Shown: piece after piece, positions 35,209-49,400 of the stretch | How the letters are laid out: each line of letters opens with the position of its first letter | Position numbering within the stretch: the stretch's first letter is position 1 | Assembly (NCBI GenBank): GCA_029257405.1 | Contig: JARIBO010000014.1 | Span: forward strand, 1 to 59,202 | DNA from: Caryophanales bacterium | GTDB taxonomy: Bacteria; Bacillota; Bacilli; Bacillales; Amphibacillaceae | Direction: 5' to 3' | Length of the DNA stretch: 59,202 bases | Made by a program: the position numbers and the translations under genes | Notes under the pieces: model-generated | What the model saw: the letters and a program-made list of their open reading frames with translations, nothing else | What the model was told of the DNA's origin: nothing | Database searches by the model: none

Positions 35209-35750
35209 GTCAAACAATTGTTGCAAAACGATACGCAGACGCACTATTCCAAATAGCCGAAGAAAAAGACTTAACAAGTCAATTCATTGAAGAACTTAAC
35301 GTAGTAAAATCAGTATTTGAACAAAATGAAAAGTTATCAGTTTTACTTGCTAGTCCAAATACAACAAATAAAGAAAAGACTGCATTAATTGATTCAGCTT
35401 TTGCATCTGTTCATCTACACATAAAAAATGGACTTAAAATCATGATAGAACGTAGACGTTCAAACGTTATATTACAAATGATTGAAGAGTTCATAACTCT
35501 TTATAACGAAAAAAATGATATAACACATGCAGTTGTATCTTCAGTACGCGAATTATCACCAGTAGAACTAACAAATGTAGAAACGACTTTTAAAGAATTA
35601 TTAAATAAAAAATCGTTATTCATTGAAAATAAAGTTGATAAATCATTATTAGGTGGTTTAAGAATCAGAATTGGTAACACAATTTATGATGGATCACTCA
35701 GTAATAAATTAAAGCGTATTGAGCAAAATTTACTAACTGCAACTAAATAA
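35205..35750 (+). CDS. atpH: F1Fo ATP synthase subunit delta
   Basis: 181 aa with the N-terminal VAKRYADALFQIAEE and the C-terminal SLLGGLRIRIGNTIYDGSLSNKL typical of the OSCP/delta family. It links F1 to the b stalk. Translation is coupled to atpF by the ATGA overlap. Confidence 0.96.
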   Translation: MSQTIVAKRYADALFQIAEEKDLTSQFIEELNVVKSVFEQNEKLSVLLASPNTTNKEKTALIDSAFASVHLHIKNGLKIMIERRRSNVILQMIEEFITLYNEKNDITHAVVSSVRELSPVELTNVETTFKELLNKKSLFIENKVDKSLLGGLRIRIGNTIYDGSLSNKLKRIEQNLLTATK

Positions 35751-35762
35751 AGGTAGGGGTGA

Positions 35763-37283
<1,521 letters not shown>

Positions 37284-37315
37284 TTATAAATAGTAAGAAA
37301 AGTATATTATCTTAA

Positions 37316-38200
<885 letters not shown>

Positions 38201-38230
38201 ATTAAAAAAGATTAGGTAAGTAGAAGTTAG

Positions 38231-39646
<1,416 letters not shown>

Positions 39647-39652
39647 TTAAAG

Positions 39653-39678
39653 AGGTAAGGGATAACCTTACCTTTTAT
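39653..39678 (+). terminator. Possible attenuator between atpD and atpC
   Basis: AGGTAAGG (39653-39660) / CCTTACCT (39666-39673) followed by TTTTATTTT. It could lower epsilon-subunit synthesis relative to beta; partial termination is inferred because atpC clearly belongs to the operon. Confidence 0.55.
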
Positions 39679-39689
39679 TTTAAAAATAA

Positions 39690-40118
<429 letters not shown>

Positions 40119-40121
40119 AAC

Positions 40122-40158
40122 AAAAAGCTCATAAGATTATTCTTACTGAGCTTTTTTT
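40122..40158 (+). terminator. Terminator of the atp operon
   Basis: AAAAAGCTC (40122-40130) pairs with GAGCTTTTTT (from 40149) around an imperfect upper stem, followed by T. A TATAAT-like -10 (around 40159) just after it may start transcription of the next gene. Confidence 0.85.
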
Positions 40159-40185
40159 GTATAATAAATAAAAGGAGAATCTAAT

Positions 40186-40416
40186 ATGGCTTCAATAGGT
40201 GTCATGAGCTTAATCGGGATTGTTTCACATATCTTTTTTATCGCACTCACCTGGCGTTTATTATTAGGTGTTAACTTTGATCCATTAATTAGAAAAAACC
40301 GCGTTGGAGAAGCAAGATTGTTACTTATCTTTTTAACAATAGCAATCGGTACCCTCGTCAGTAATTTTGTTTTAGACATTATTCGCTGGACATTAGATAT
40401 CCCACTCCTCTTTTAA
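40186..40416 (+). CDS. DUF1146 (YwzB-like) small membrane protein
   Basis: 76 aa with two membrane helices. HIFFIALTWRLLLGVNFDPLIRKNR in the first half matches the DUF1146 family, found between the atp operon and murA in many Bacillota. Function unknown. AAAGGAGAATCTAAT precedes the ATG. Confidence 0.82.
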   Translation: MASIGVMSLIGIVSHIFFIALTWRLLLGVNFDPLIRKNRVGEARLLLIFLTIAIGTLVSNFVLDIIRWTLDIPLLF

Positions 40417-40472
40417 TTCACTGATTTGTCACACCTAGCGTGCCAAAATGATCAAATAGATCTAAATACTCC

Positions 40473-40502
40473 TTGTTTTATCTATAGGTAAAGTGATATA
40501 AT
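40473..40502 (+). promoter_or_regulatory. Putative promoter of murA
   Basis: TTGTTT (40473-40478), 18-base spacer, TATAAT (40497-40502), about 100 bases before murA. Confidence 0.45.
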
Positions 40503-40602
40503 TAATTTCGGATTATGAAAAATAGAATACTTCTGTAAAAAAACATAAATATAAATTAAAATAAAAATTAAATGAAATATATGAAACACGAAGGAGATTA
40601 TA

Positions 40603-41892
40603 ATGGATAAAATTATTGTTAAAGGTGGAAATGTTTTAAAAGGTACAGTGAATATTGAAGGTGCAAAAAATTCAGTCTTACCTGTTATTACTGCAAGTTT
40701 AATTGCAAGTGAGGGAACAAGTACTTTAATCGATGTTCCAACATTAGATGATGTGTATACGATAAATGAAGTATTACGTAATTTAAATGCTGAAGTTAAT
40801 TTTGAAAACAATCAAGTAACAGTAGATGCAACAAAAGAATTAAAAACAGAAGCACCATTTGAATTTGTAAGTAAAATGCGCGCGTCAATCTTAGTCCTAG
40901 GGCCATTACTTGCGCGTTATGGTTACGCAAAAGTTGCGATGCCTGGTGGATGTGCAATTGGTTCACGTCCAATTGATCTTCATTTAAAAGGATTCGAAGC
41001 AATGGGTGCAAAAGTAAATATTGGAAATGGCTTCGTTGAAGTTATAGCAGACGGGCGTCTTCAAGGTGCAAAAATATACTTAGATGTTGCGAGTGTTGGA
41101 GCAACAGAAAACCTAATGATGGCTGCTACACTTGCAGAAGGTACAACAGTTTTAGAAAATAGTGCTAAAGAACCAGAAATAGTCGACTTAGCAAACTACT
41201 TAAATAAAATGGGTGCCAAAATTGTTGGTGCTGGTACTGAAACGATTCAAATAAAAGGTGTAGAAAAATTAACTGGAACAGAACATACAATCATTCCAGA
41301 CCGTGTTGAAGCAGGTACATTTATGGTTGCTGCTGCAATTACAAAAGGAAATGTTTTACTTAAAAATGTCTTAAGTGAACACTTACGTCCATTAATCGCT
41401 AAATTAAGAGAGATGGGTGTTGAAGTGACTGAAGAAGACGATGGTGTTCGTGTTATCGGACCTGAAACATTAAAATCAACAGATATTAAAACATTACCTC
41501 ATCCAGGATTCCCAACAGATATGCAATCGCAAATCATGGTTGCGATGATTCTAGCAGAAGGAACGAGTGTTTTAACAGAAACAGTCTTTGAAAATCGTTT
41601 CATGCACGTTGAAGAATTCCGTCGAATGAATGCAGATATGAAAATAAAAGGTAGTAATGTATTTATAGAAGGATCAAGTAAGCTTCAAGGCGCTCAAGTA
41701 GCTGCAACTGACCTTCGCGCAGCAGCAGCACTTATTTTAGCAGGATTAATTGCTGAAAACACAACAGAAGTAACTCAATTACATCATTTAGATCGTGGTT
41801 ATGTTAACTTTACTGGTAAATTAAAAAATCTAGGTGCTGATATTGAACGCATCACAAAGAATGTAGAAACAAAGGAACCAGCTCAATACTAA
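40603..41892 (+). CDS. murA: UDP-N-acetylglucosamine 1-carboxyvinyltransferase
   Basis: 429 aa. First committed step of peptidoglycan synthesis: transfers enolpyruvate from PEP to UDP-GlcNAc. [13 protein letters not shown] near the N-terminus, the active-site cysteine Cys117 in [15 protein letters not shown] (the fosfomycin target), and [13 protein letters not shown] and [13 protein letters not shown] near the C-terminus identify it. GAAGGAGATTATA precedes the ATG. A terminator follows, so mbl is probably transcribed partly on its own. Confidence 0.96.
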   Translation: MDKIIVKGGNVLKGTVNIEGAKNSVLPVITASLIASEGTSTLIDVPTLDDVYTINEVLRNLNAEVNFENNQVTVDATKELKTEAPFEFVSKMRASILVLGPLLARYGYAKVAMPGGCAIGSRPIDLHLKGFEAMGAKVNIGNGFVEVIADGRLQGAKIYLDVASVGATENLMMAATLAEGTTVLENSAKEPEIVDLANYLNKMGAKIVGAGTETIQIKGVEKLTGTEHTIIPDRVEAGTFMVAAAITKGNVLLKNVLSEHLRPLIAKLREMGVEVTEEDDGVRVIGPETLKSTDIKTLPHPGFPTDMQSQIMVAMILAEGTSVLTETVFENRFMHVEEFRRMNADMKIKGSNVFIEGSSKLQGAQVAATDLRAAAALILAGLIAENTTEVTQLHHLDRGYVNFTGKLKNLGADIERITKNVETKEPAQY

Positions 41893-41912
41893 AAATAAAT
41901 ATTAAAATAAAT

Positions 41913-41950
41913 AAACCGGATAAAGAATTGCTTTATTCGGTTTATAAAAT
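41913..41950 (+). terminator. Terminator after murA
   Basis: AAACCGGATAAAG (41913-41925) / CTTTATTCGGTTT (41931-41943), then T-rich. Confidence 0.85.
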
Positions 41951-41985
41951 TTTATTAACATGAACGGATGTTTAGGAGGATATAT

Positions 41986-42978
41986 ATGTTTTCAAAAGAC
42001 ATCGGAATAGACCTTGGAACAGCCAACGTGCTCATTCACGTTAAAAATAAAGGAATTGTATTAAACCAACCTGCAGTCGTAGCAGTAGATTTAAATACAA
42101 ATCAAGTAATCGCAGTAGGCGATAAAGCTTACGAAATGCTTGGAAAAACACCTAAAAATATAGAAGCGATTCGACCGTTAAAAGAAGGTGTCATTGCTGA
42201 CTTTGATATAACAGAAGCAATGTTAACACATTTTATTAACGCGATAGATGTTAAAGGCTTTTTATCAAAACCACGCATGCTTATTTGTTGTCCAACAAAT
42301 ATAACTAAAGTAGAAGAGCAAGCGATTAAACAAGCAGCTGAAAACTCAGGAGCAAAAGAAGTAATCTTAGAAGAAGAACCAAAAGTAGCATTAGTCGGTG
42401 CGGGTGTTGATATCTACCAGCCTGGTGGTAATATGGTGATTGATATCGGTGGCGGTACAACTGACGTTGCCGTTGTGTCTATGGGTAATATTGTAACAGC
42501 TGAATCAATTAAACTCGCTGGAGATACATTTGATCAAAATATCTTAGACTACATTAAAAAAGAACATAAATTATTAATTGGAATTAAAACAGCTGAAGAA
42601 ATTAAAATTAACGCTGCAACAGTATTTCCAGGTTCAAGAGACGAAGAAATGGAAGTTTGGGGGCGCGATATCGAAAGTGGCCTTCCTCGTACGATTACAG
42701 TTCATTCAGATGAGATTGAAAAAGCATTACATGAATCGATAAAATTAATTGCAGAAGCTGCTAGATCAGTCTTAGAAAGAACACCGCCAGAGTTATCAGC
42801 AGATATTATTGACCGTGGTATTATCATTACTGGTGGTGGTGCATTGATTCATGGTATCGACAAATTACTTGCAGAAAAGTTAGAAGTGCCTGCATTTGTC
42901 GTAGAAGAACCAATGAATTGTGTGGCCAAAGGTACAGGACTCATGTTAGATCTTATGGATAAAGCAATTAAAGCATAA
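41986..42978 (+). CDS. mbl: MreB/Mbl-family actin-like rod-shape protein
   Basis: 330 aa from the ATG at 41986 (TAGGAGGA upstream; an in-frame codon at 41968 precedes the ribosome site). Actin-type ATP-binding motifs: IGIDLGTANVLIHVKNKG, NMVIDIGGGTTDVAVVS, IIITGGGALIHGIDKLL. It forms filaments on the membrane that guide cell-wall synthesis. The place after murA fits Mbl rather than MreB, which normally sits with mreCD. Confidence 0.9.
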   Translation: MFSKDIGIDLGTANVLIHVKNKGIVLNQPAVVAVDLNTNQVIAVGDKAYEMLGKTPKNIEAIRPLKEGVIADFDITEAMLTHFINAIDVKGFLSKPRMLICCPTNITKVEEQAIKQAAENSGAKEVILEEEPKVALVGAGVDIYQPGGNMVIDIGGGTTDVAVVSMGNIVTAESIKLAGDTFDQNILDYIKKEHKLLIGIKTAEEIKINAATVFPGSRDEEMEVWGRDIESGLPRTITVHSDEIEKALHESIKLIAEAARSVLERTPPELSADIIDRGIIITGGGALIHGIDKLLAEKLEVPAFVVEEPMNCVAKGTGLMLDLMDKAIKA

Positions 42979-43012
42979 AAACAAGCTATTTTAGAAAATA
43001 AGGTGGATTATT

Positions 43013-43258
43013 ATGAAAGAAAAACTGTTACATAGATTTAAAACAGTTTACAATCGTATAAAATTGTTTTTTGAAGCTTATTTTAGAGGCGAATTCAAAA
43101 TGCGTTTCTGGGTAAAACTAATTATTTTTATAGGCTTACCATTACTTGCTCTAATAATCGGATTAATATTTGGATATGGTGTGATAGGAGACGGTGACAA
43201 AGTTGATGCTTTAAAACCGTCTACTTGGATGCACATACTAGAATTTTTAAGAAATTAA
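43013..43258 (+). CDS. EpuA-like small membrane protein (PF11772)
   Basis: 81 aa with a basic N-terminus and one membrane segment (LIIFIGLPLLALIIGLIFGYG) followed by VIGDGDKVDALKPSTW. Members of this family are often mis-named DNA-directed RNA polymerase subunit beta in databases. They sit next to mbl and fabZ in Bacillota. Role unknown. Confidence 0.8.
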   Translation: MKEKLLHRFKTVYNRIKLFFEAYFRGEFKMRFWVKLIIFIGLPLLALIIGLIFGYGVIGDGDKVDALKPSTWMHILEFLRN

Positions 43259-43287
43259 ACCATTAAAAAGTATTGAGGAGGATAAAA

Positions 43288-43710
43288 ATGTTAAGTGCAC
43301 ATGAAATCAAAGATATTATTCCCCACAGATATCCGTTTTTACTAGTTGACCGGGTTACCGAAAAAGAAGAAGGTAAACGTGTCGTTGGTTTAAAAAATGT
43401 CACAATTAACGAACCGTTTTTCGCGGGACATTTTCCGGAGCATCCTGTTATGCCTGGTGTGTTAATTTTAGAAGCACTTGCTCAAGTTGGAGCAATTGCA
43501 GTACTTGATATGGAAGAAAATAAAGGTAAAATAGGCTTTTTAGCAGGCGTTGATAAATGTCGCTTTAAAAGAGAAGTTGTTCCAGGTGATCAACTAGAGC
43601 TCGAAGTAGAGATTTTACGCATGAAGGGCCCAATTGGGAAAGGTAAGGGTACTGCTACAGTAAATGGGGAAGTAGCATGTACAGCAGAGATTACTTTTGC
43701 AATTAAATAA
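43288..43710 (+). CDS. fabZ: 3-hydroxyacyl-ACP dehydratase
   Basis: 140 aa hot-dog enzyme of fatty acid synthesis. His48 in [12 protein letters not shown] and Glu62 in LILEALAQ are the catalytic pair. GAGGAGG fixes the ATG at 43288 rather than the TTG at 43273. Usual partner of this murA/mbl neighbourhood. Confidence 0.96.
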   Translation: MLSAHEIKDIIPHRYPFLLVDRVTEKEEGKRVVGLKNVTINEPFFAGHFPEHPVMPGVLILEALAQVGAIAVLDMEENKGKIGFLAGVDKCRFKREVVPGDQLELEVEILRMKGPIGKGKGTATVNGEVACTAEITFAIK

Positions 43711-43792
43711 AATGTAAAACGATTAATTACTTAAGGTAAAAATTGCAATAACACATTGCAGTAATTATATATTGCATGAGAGGGATATTAAC

Positions 43793-45169
43793 ATGAATTT
43801 AGACAAAGACTTAGCATCAATCCAGGAAATGAGAGACGCTGTACAGAAGTCAAAAGAAGCACAAAAAACATTTATGACGTTTTCACAAGAAAAAATTGAT
43901 TCGATTGTAAAAGCAGTAGCTGACGCAGCCTACAAAAAATCAACTGAACTAGCAAAACTAGCTGTTGAAGAAACAGGTATGGGTATTGCTGAACATAAAG
44001 AACTTAAAAACATTGTAGGTTCAAAAAATGTTTATGAGTCAATTAAAGATGAAAAAACAATCGGTGTTTTAAATAATGATACTGAAAATAAAATCCAAAA
44101 AATTGCTTATCCGTTTGGTGTTATTGCAGGAATTATTCCAACAACAAACCCGACTTCTACAGCGATGTTTAAAGTGCTTATTTCACTCAAATCAGGAAAT
44201 GGTCTTGTTGTAAGCCCACATCCACGTGCTAAAAAGTCAACTGTCGAAACGTTAAAAATATGTAATGAAGCAGCAGTATCAGCTGGTGCCCCGGAAGGTT
44301 TAATTGGCTGGATCGGAGAGCCTTCTATGGAAGCAACAACTCAGTTAATGCATCATAACGATGTTGATTTGATACTTTCAACTGGTGGTGGATCATTAGT
44401 TCAAGCGGCTTATAGTTCAGGAAAACCTGCTTACGGCGTTGGACCAGGAAATGTACCTGTTTACGTAGAAGAGTCAGCTGACGTTAAAGATGCAATTAAA
44501 AAAATTGTTGAGAGTAAAACTTTTGATAATGGTACAATTTGCGCAACAGAACAAGCGGTTGTCGTAGATGAGTCAATCAAACAAGATGCAATCAATGAAC
44601 TTAAAAGTCATGGCGCTTATTTTCTAAATGACTCAGAGAAAAATATTGTCGGTAATTTTATCACAAGAGGAAACGGTCAAGTAAATCCTGCTATTGTGGG
44701 TAAGAATGCAATGACAATTGCAGAAATGAGCGGCATTGACGTACCTAAAGGGACAAGCGTTCTAATTGCCGAAGAAACTGAAATTGGGAAAAACGTTCCC
44801 TTTTCAATTGAAATCTTAGGGCCAGTATTAGGATTATATACAGTAGCAAATAAAGATGAAGCAAAAGAAACATGTACTAATTTACTTAATATTGGGGGAA
44901 GAGGTCATAGTTTCTCGATTCATTCAACTGATGATCAAGTCATTCAAGCATTTGGTGAAGCAATGCCAGTTTCGCGTGTACTAGTAAATACGCTAGCTTC
45001 AATTGGTGCTGTAGGTGGAACAACAAACCTTGATCCATCACTGACACTTGGTTGTGGTGGTTATGGTGGAAATATTAGTGGTGATAATATTACAGCACGT
45101 CATCTCATTAATATTAAAACAATCGCACAACACACACAAGATATCGACGTACCAAAAGTAACAAATTAA
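43793..45169 (+). CDS. Acylating (CoA-dependent) aldehyde dehydrogenase
   Basis: 458 aa from the ATG at 43793 (GAGAGGGA upstream). AYPFGVIAGIIPTTNPTSTA, VVSPHPRAKKS, ILSTGGGSLVQAAYSSGKPAYGVGPGNVP and the catalytic Cys250 in DNGTICATEQAVVVD identify the EutE/PduP/AdhE-N group, which converts an aldehyde and CoA to acyl-CoA with NAD(P). It lacks the alcohol-dehydrogenase half of AdhE. The C-terminus LDPSLTLGCGGYGGNISGDNI is typical. No microcompartment targeting peptide or shell genes nearby; it stands alone with its own terminator. The aldehyde is unknown (acetaldehyde, propionaldehyde or sulfoacetaldehyde possible). Confidence 0.88.
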   Translation: MNLDKDLASIQEMRDAVQKSKEAQKTFMTFSQEKIDSIVKAVADAAYKKSTELAKLAVEETGMGIAEHKELKNIVGSKNVYESIKDEKTIGVLNNDTENKIQKIAYPFGVIAGIIPTTNPTSTAMFKVLISLKSGNGLVVSPHPRAKKSTVETLKICNEAAVSAGAPEGLIGWIGEPSMEATTQLMHHNDVDLILSTGGGSLVQAAYSSGKPAYGVGPGNVPVYVEESADVKDAIKKIVESKTFDNGTICATEQAVVVDESIKQDAINELKSHGAYFLNDSEKNIVGNFITRGNGQVNPAIVGKNAMTIAEMSGIDVPKGTSVLIAEETEIGKNVPFSIEILGPVLGLYTVANKDEAKETCTNLLNIGGRGHSFSIHSTDDQVIQAFGEAMPVSRVLVNTLASIGAVGGTTNLDPSLTLGCGGYGGNISGDNITARHLINIKTIAQHTQDIDVPKVTN

Positions 45170-45195
45170 TCTTAAGTCAATTTTAATTTTTAGTG

Positions 45196-45237
45196 CATTC
45201 CAAAGTAGCTTAAAACTACTTTGGAGTGTTTTTTTTG
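45196..45237 (+). terminator. Terminator after the aldehyde dehydrogenase
   Basis: CATTCCAAAGTAG (45196-45208) / CTACTTTGGAGTG (45216-45228) and nine T. Confidence 0.9.
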
Positions 45238-45327
45238 TAATAAAAGATGATTTTATTACAAAAAAAGTACAAAAAGTCACGAATTAGCTAAACTCTTTAG
45301 ATATCTTTTTATTCCAGTCATTATCGC

Positions 45328-45355
45328 TTGTAAACTAACATGTGGTGTGTAAAAT
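45328..45355 (+). promoter_or_regulatory. Putative promoter of the RND operon
   Basis: TTGTAA (45328-45333), 16-base spacer, TAAAAT (45350-45355); about 40 bases before the adaptor start codon. Confidence 0.5.
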
Positions 45356-45397
45356 ATAGATTATGAAACCATATGAAATACGGGAGGACCAAATCGC

Positions 45398-46495
45398 ATG
45401 AAAAGAAAAATATTAACAGTCGCTATTTTAATTTTTATAATAATATTAAGTGCTTGTGGAGATTCAGAAGAAGAAACCGATGATACAACAAGCCATAAAG
45501 TGATACCAGTAGAGACCGCTGAAGTAAAAAAAGGTGATTTAGTAACTAAAAATGAATTATTCGGTCAAACACAACCATTTAAACAAACGCCTGTGGTGAT
45601 TAGCCAGCCAGGTGAATTAATTGAGCTTAAAGTTGTGAATGGCAATAAAGTAGATAAAGGTGACGCTTTAGCAGTGGTTGAATCGACTATACCTGCTCAA
45701 CCAGCACCTCCAGTCGCTCCAGCTCCACCGGCACCCTCTGAAGCAGAGGGTCAAGAGGCATTAGAAGGACAACCAACAGAAGGAGCGCCAGCTAGTGGTC
45801 AAGAAGAAGCACCAGCACCAGAGCCAGAAGAACCTGAAGATGAAATTGTAGAAGAAACAATTGAAGCACCAAGTAACGGAACGGTAGCAAGTTTATCACA
45901 ATCAACAGGTACATTTGTGACAGGTGACGCGCCACTCATGATGTTGATCGATTTAACTAAGATAAAAGTTCAAGCAAAAACAACGCAACAAACGCGTACT
46001 TTATTCAAAAGAGACCAGGAAGTTAATGTAGAAATTAATGATAAAACATACACAGGAAAAGTACTTGAAATTGATCCATTACCAAATGAAAACGGTGAAT
46101 TTATTTTAAACGTAAGTGTTGATAATTCTGATGGAAAAATTAATTCAGGCGAAGTCGCCCAAATTACATTAGAGCGCAAACTAAAAGAAGATGTATTAAT
46201 TGTCCCATCTGAAGCAGTTATCACAACAGAAGATGAAAGTTATGTCTATACGATTAAAGATTCACGCGCTAAGAAAGTGACGGTTGAAGTCTTAGAAACA
46301 CAAACAGACGAAACGGCGATTAAAGGTGATATTAAAGAAAAAGAAAAAATCGTTATTAAAGGTCAATCACTTCTATCAAACAATATTAACGTTGAAGATC
46401 AAACTGCTATAAAAGAAGAACAAGATAAAAAAGAACAAGAAGAAAAAGATAAAGAAAAAGAAGAAGATAAAGCAGACGAAAAGGATGGTAATTAA
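45398..46495 (+). CDS. RND-pump periplasmic-adaptor-like lipoprotein
   Basis: 365 aa. A lipoprotein signal ends at LSAC with Cys20 as the modified residue. A biotinyl/lipoyl-like half (about residues 55-97) is followed by a Pro/Ala/Glu-rich tract (about 98-158) where other adaptors have a helical hairpin, then the second lipoyl half (IEAPSNGTVASLSQSTGTFV) and the beta-barrel domain. The last 30 residues are almost all Lys and Glu/Asp. It feeds the RND permease encoded two bases downstream. GGGAGGACC precedes the ATG. Confidence 0.88.
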   Translation: MKRKILTVAILIFIIILSACGDSEEETDDTTSHKVIPVETAEVKKGDLVTKNELFGQTQPFKQTPVVISQPGELIELKVVNGNKVDKGDALAVVESTIPAQPAPPVAPAPPAPSEAEGQEALEGQPTEGAPASGQEEAPAPEPEEPEDEIVEETIEAPSNGTVASLSQSTGTFVTGDAPLMMLIDLTKIKVQAKTTQQTRTLFKRDQEVNVEINDKTYTGKVLEIDPLPNENGEFILNVSVDNSDGKINSGEVAQITLERKLKEDVLIVPSEAVITTEDESYVYTIKDSRAKKVTVEVLETQTDETAIKGDIKEKEKIVIKGQSLLSNNINVEDQTAIKEEQDKKEQEEKDKEKEEDKADEKDGN

Positions 46496-46497
46496 TC

Positions 46498-49400
46498 GTG
46501 AATTTAATCCGTCAATCTGTTAAAAGACCCGTCGGAGTCATCATGATTGTCCTTGCAATTATTGCGCTAGGCGTAGTTTCGGTACGCAGTTTAGCTGTAG
46601 ATTTATTTCCAGAAATAGATTTACCCATCGCCGTAGTTGCAACGTCTTATCAAGATGCAGCGCCAGAAGAAATTGAATCGAGTATTTCAAAACCACTCGA
46701 AGCGTCAATTAGTTCTATTGAAGGAATTGAAATGATTCAATCACAATCACAAGCAGATTCGTCTCTTGTCATTATGATGTTTAAAAATGGAACCGATCTC
46801 GATCAAGCCCTTCTTGACGTAAGAGAAAAGGTTGATCAAGTAAAAGGAGCGTTACCAGAACGAGCAGGTGACCCGAGCATTTTACGTTTCAGTCCAGATC
46901 AATTACCAGTTATGTGGGTTGCGCTTACTGGCGAAAATCCTGATGAATTAACGAGTCTAGCTGATACTGACGTCGTGCCATATTTTGAAAGACAAAAAGG
47001 CGTCGCTTCAGTGACAGTTGAAGGTGGAAAAGAAAGAGAAATTCAATTGGTATTTGATGAAGCAGCCTTAAATAAAGAAGACGTCACTTCTCAAGACGTA
47101 GTCCAAGCATTACAAAGTTCTAACCAATCGTCATCCGTTGGAACAATTGAAAAAGGCGATCAAGATTTACAAGTTCGTGTCTCAGGTGAATTTGATTCAT
47201 TAGAAGATATAAAACGAACCATTATCCGAACAGAAAGTGGCAAACAAGTTTATCTTGAAGATGTTGCCGAGGTAAATGATTCATTTAAAAAAGAAAATAG
47301 TAAAACACTTGTAAATGGTGAACCATCCATTGTTTTATCTATCCTTAAAAACTCAGACGCAAATACGGTTGATGTTGCAAGAGAAATTAAGACGAGTATG
47401 GATGATTTAAACAAAGACTTACCATCAGGTGCAGAACTAAGTGTTGTCATTGACACATCAGAATTTATTGAGGAATCTGTTAACTCGGTTATTACAAATA
47501 TTTTAATCGGGGGAGTTATTTCTGTTTTCATCTTACTCTTATTCTTAAAGAGTCTAAGAGCAACGATTGTTATCGCATTATCAATTCCAATTGCTGTTGT
47601 ATCAACATTTTCACTAATGTACTTTACAGGTGAAACTTTAAACGTCCTTACATTAGGTGGGCTTGCATTAGGGCTTGGGATGATGGTCGATAGCTCGATT
47701 GTTATTTTAGAAAACATCTACTCCTATAGACAAAGAGGCTATAGCTTAGTTGATTCAGCAATTAAAGGGGCAGGAGAATTAGCGCCTGCAGTTATTGCTT
47801 CAACGACCACGACACTTGTTGTCTTTTTACCAATTGTTTATGTTGAAGGAATTGCATCAGACATATTCACGCCACTGGCACTGACTGTTTCATTCTCACT
47901 TTTAGCGTCACTTGTCGTGGCAGTCACGCTTGTACCGATGCTCTCATCACAACTACTCTCAAAAGCAATTGAAGATGGGCGTCGTTACTGGTTTGATGTC
48001 TTTTTAGAAAAAGTAATTAATTTATATCAAAGAATTTTAAAGAAAGTATTAAAATTCCGTAAAACATCTGTCTTTATAACCTTACTCTTAATTGCCGGAA
48101 GTGTTCTAGCAACGCCATTTATTGGAGCAGAATTTATTCCAGCAGGTGACCAAGGACAATTAGAAATAAAAGTTGAAACAAGATTAAGTAGCTCACTTGC
48201 GCATACAGAAGAAATTGCCAGTGAAGTAACAGAGGAATTAAAAAAATATGAAGATATCATTCGCGTCAGTTTTGTTACGATTGGTTCTGGAGATGCAGTA
48301 GGCGGAGGCCCGCAGTCAGGAGCGAATGAAGCGTCTTATACAATTGAGCTTGTCTCTCCAGGTGACCGTGATCTGACGACAAAAGAATTTGTGAGTGAAT
48401 TAGATGAAAAGTTAGCAAATATTGTTGGAGCAGATATTACGGTAAGTGAAATGGAAGCAGGGCTTGGCATGGGTGAACCAGTTCAAATTGAACTGAGTGG
48501 ACCTGAGCATAGTGTATTAAGAGACTTATCGAATGATATTAAAGACGGTATTTCAGAAATTGACGGCGTATTTAATCCAAAGTCAGGAGCTGACGAAGCT
48601 GTTCCACAAATGAAACTTATCATTGATGAAGAAAGAGCCGCCTTGTATGGTTTAACAGCGCCTCAAATTACGCAGCAAATTGAAAGTCAATTTATTGGAG
48701 AAACGGCAACTGTCTACCGAGAAGAAGGAAAAGAAATTGACGTTACCTTAACCTATCCAGAAAAAAATAAACAAACAATCGCGCAACTAAAAGATATGAA
48801 AGTCCAAACAGTAATTGGTTTAACACCGCCATTAGAAGAGCTCGTTGAATTTACTGAAGTACTTGGACCGGTCACATTAACAAGACAAAACCAACAAGCA
48901 CAAACAACTGTAACAAGTGAAATAGCAGATCGTGACTTGGGTGGTGTTGTGACTGATATTGAAAGTTATTTAGCAGACTACACATTCCCAGAAGGCTATT
49001 CTGCAAATGTTGGTGGTCAAGCTGAAGACATGGCAGAATCATTCGCTGATTTAACACTTGCTTTAATCTTTTCAATATTTTTAGTCTATGCAGTTATGGC
49101 GATTCAGTTTGAGAACTTTTTATATCCATTTATAATCATGTTTTCAATGCCAGCAACAGTGATTGGCGTTGTCGGTGGACTCCTTATTACAGGGTTATCG
49201 TTTAGTATTCCAGCCTTTATCGGGATTATTATGCTCGCCGGTATCGTGGTAAACAACTCCATTGTGTTAGTTGATTATATTAATATATTAAGAGCACGCG
49301 GTATGGACCGTTATGAGGCGATTTTAGAAGCGGGTAGAAGTCGTATGCGTCCGATTTTAATGACAACACTGACAACTGTACTTGCGATGGTACCACTTGG

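Noticed and set aside
47250-47717. 155-aa open frame on the minus strand over the RND permease
   Set aside because: Shadow of a clear membrane-protein frame; no start signal.
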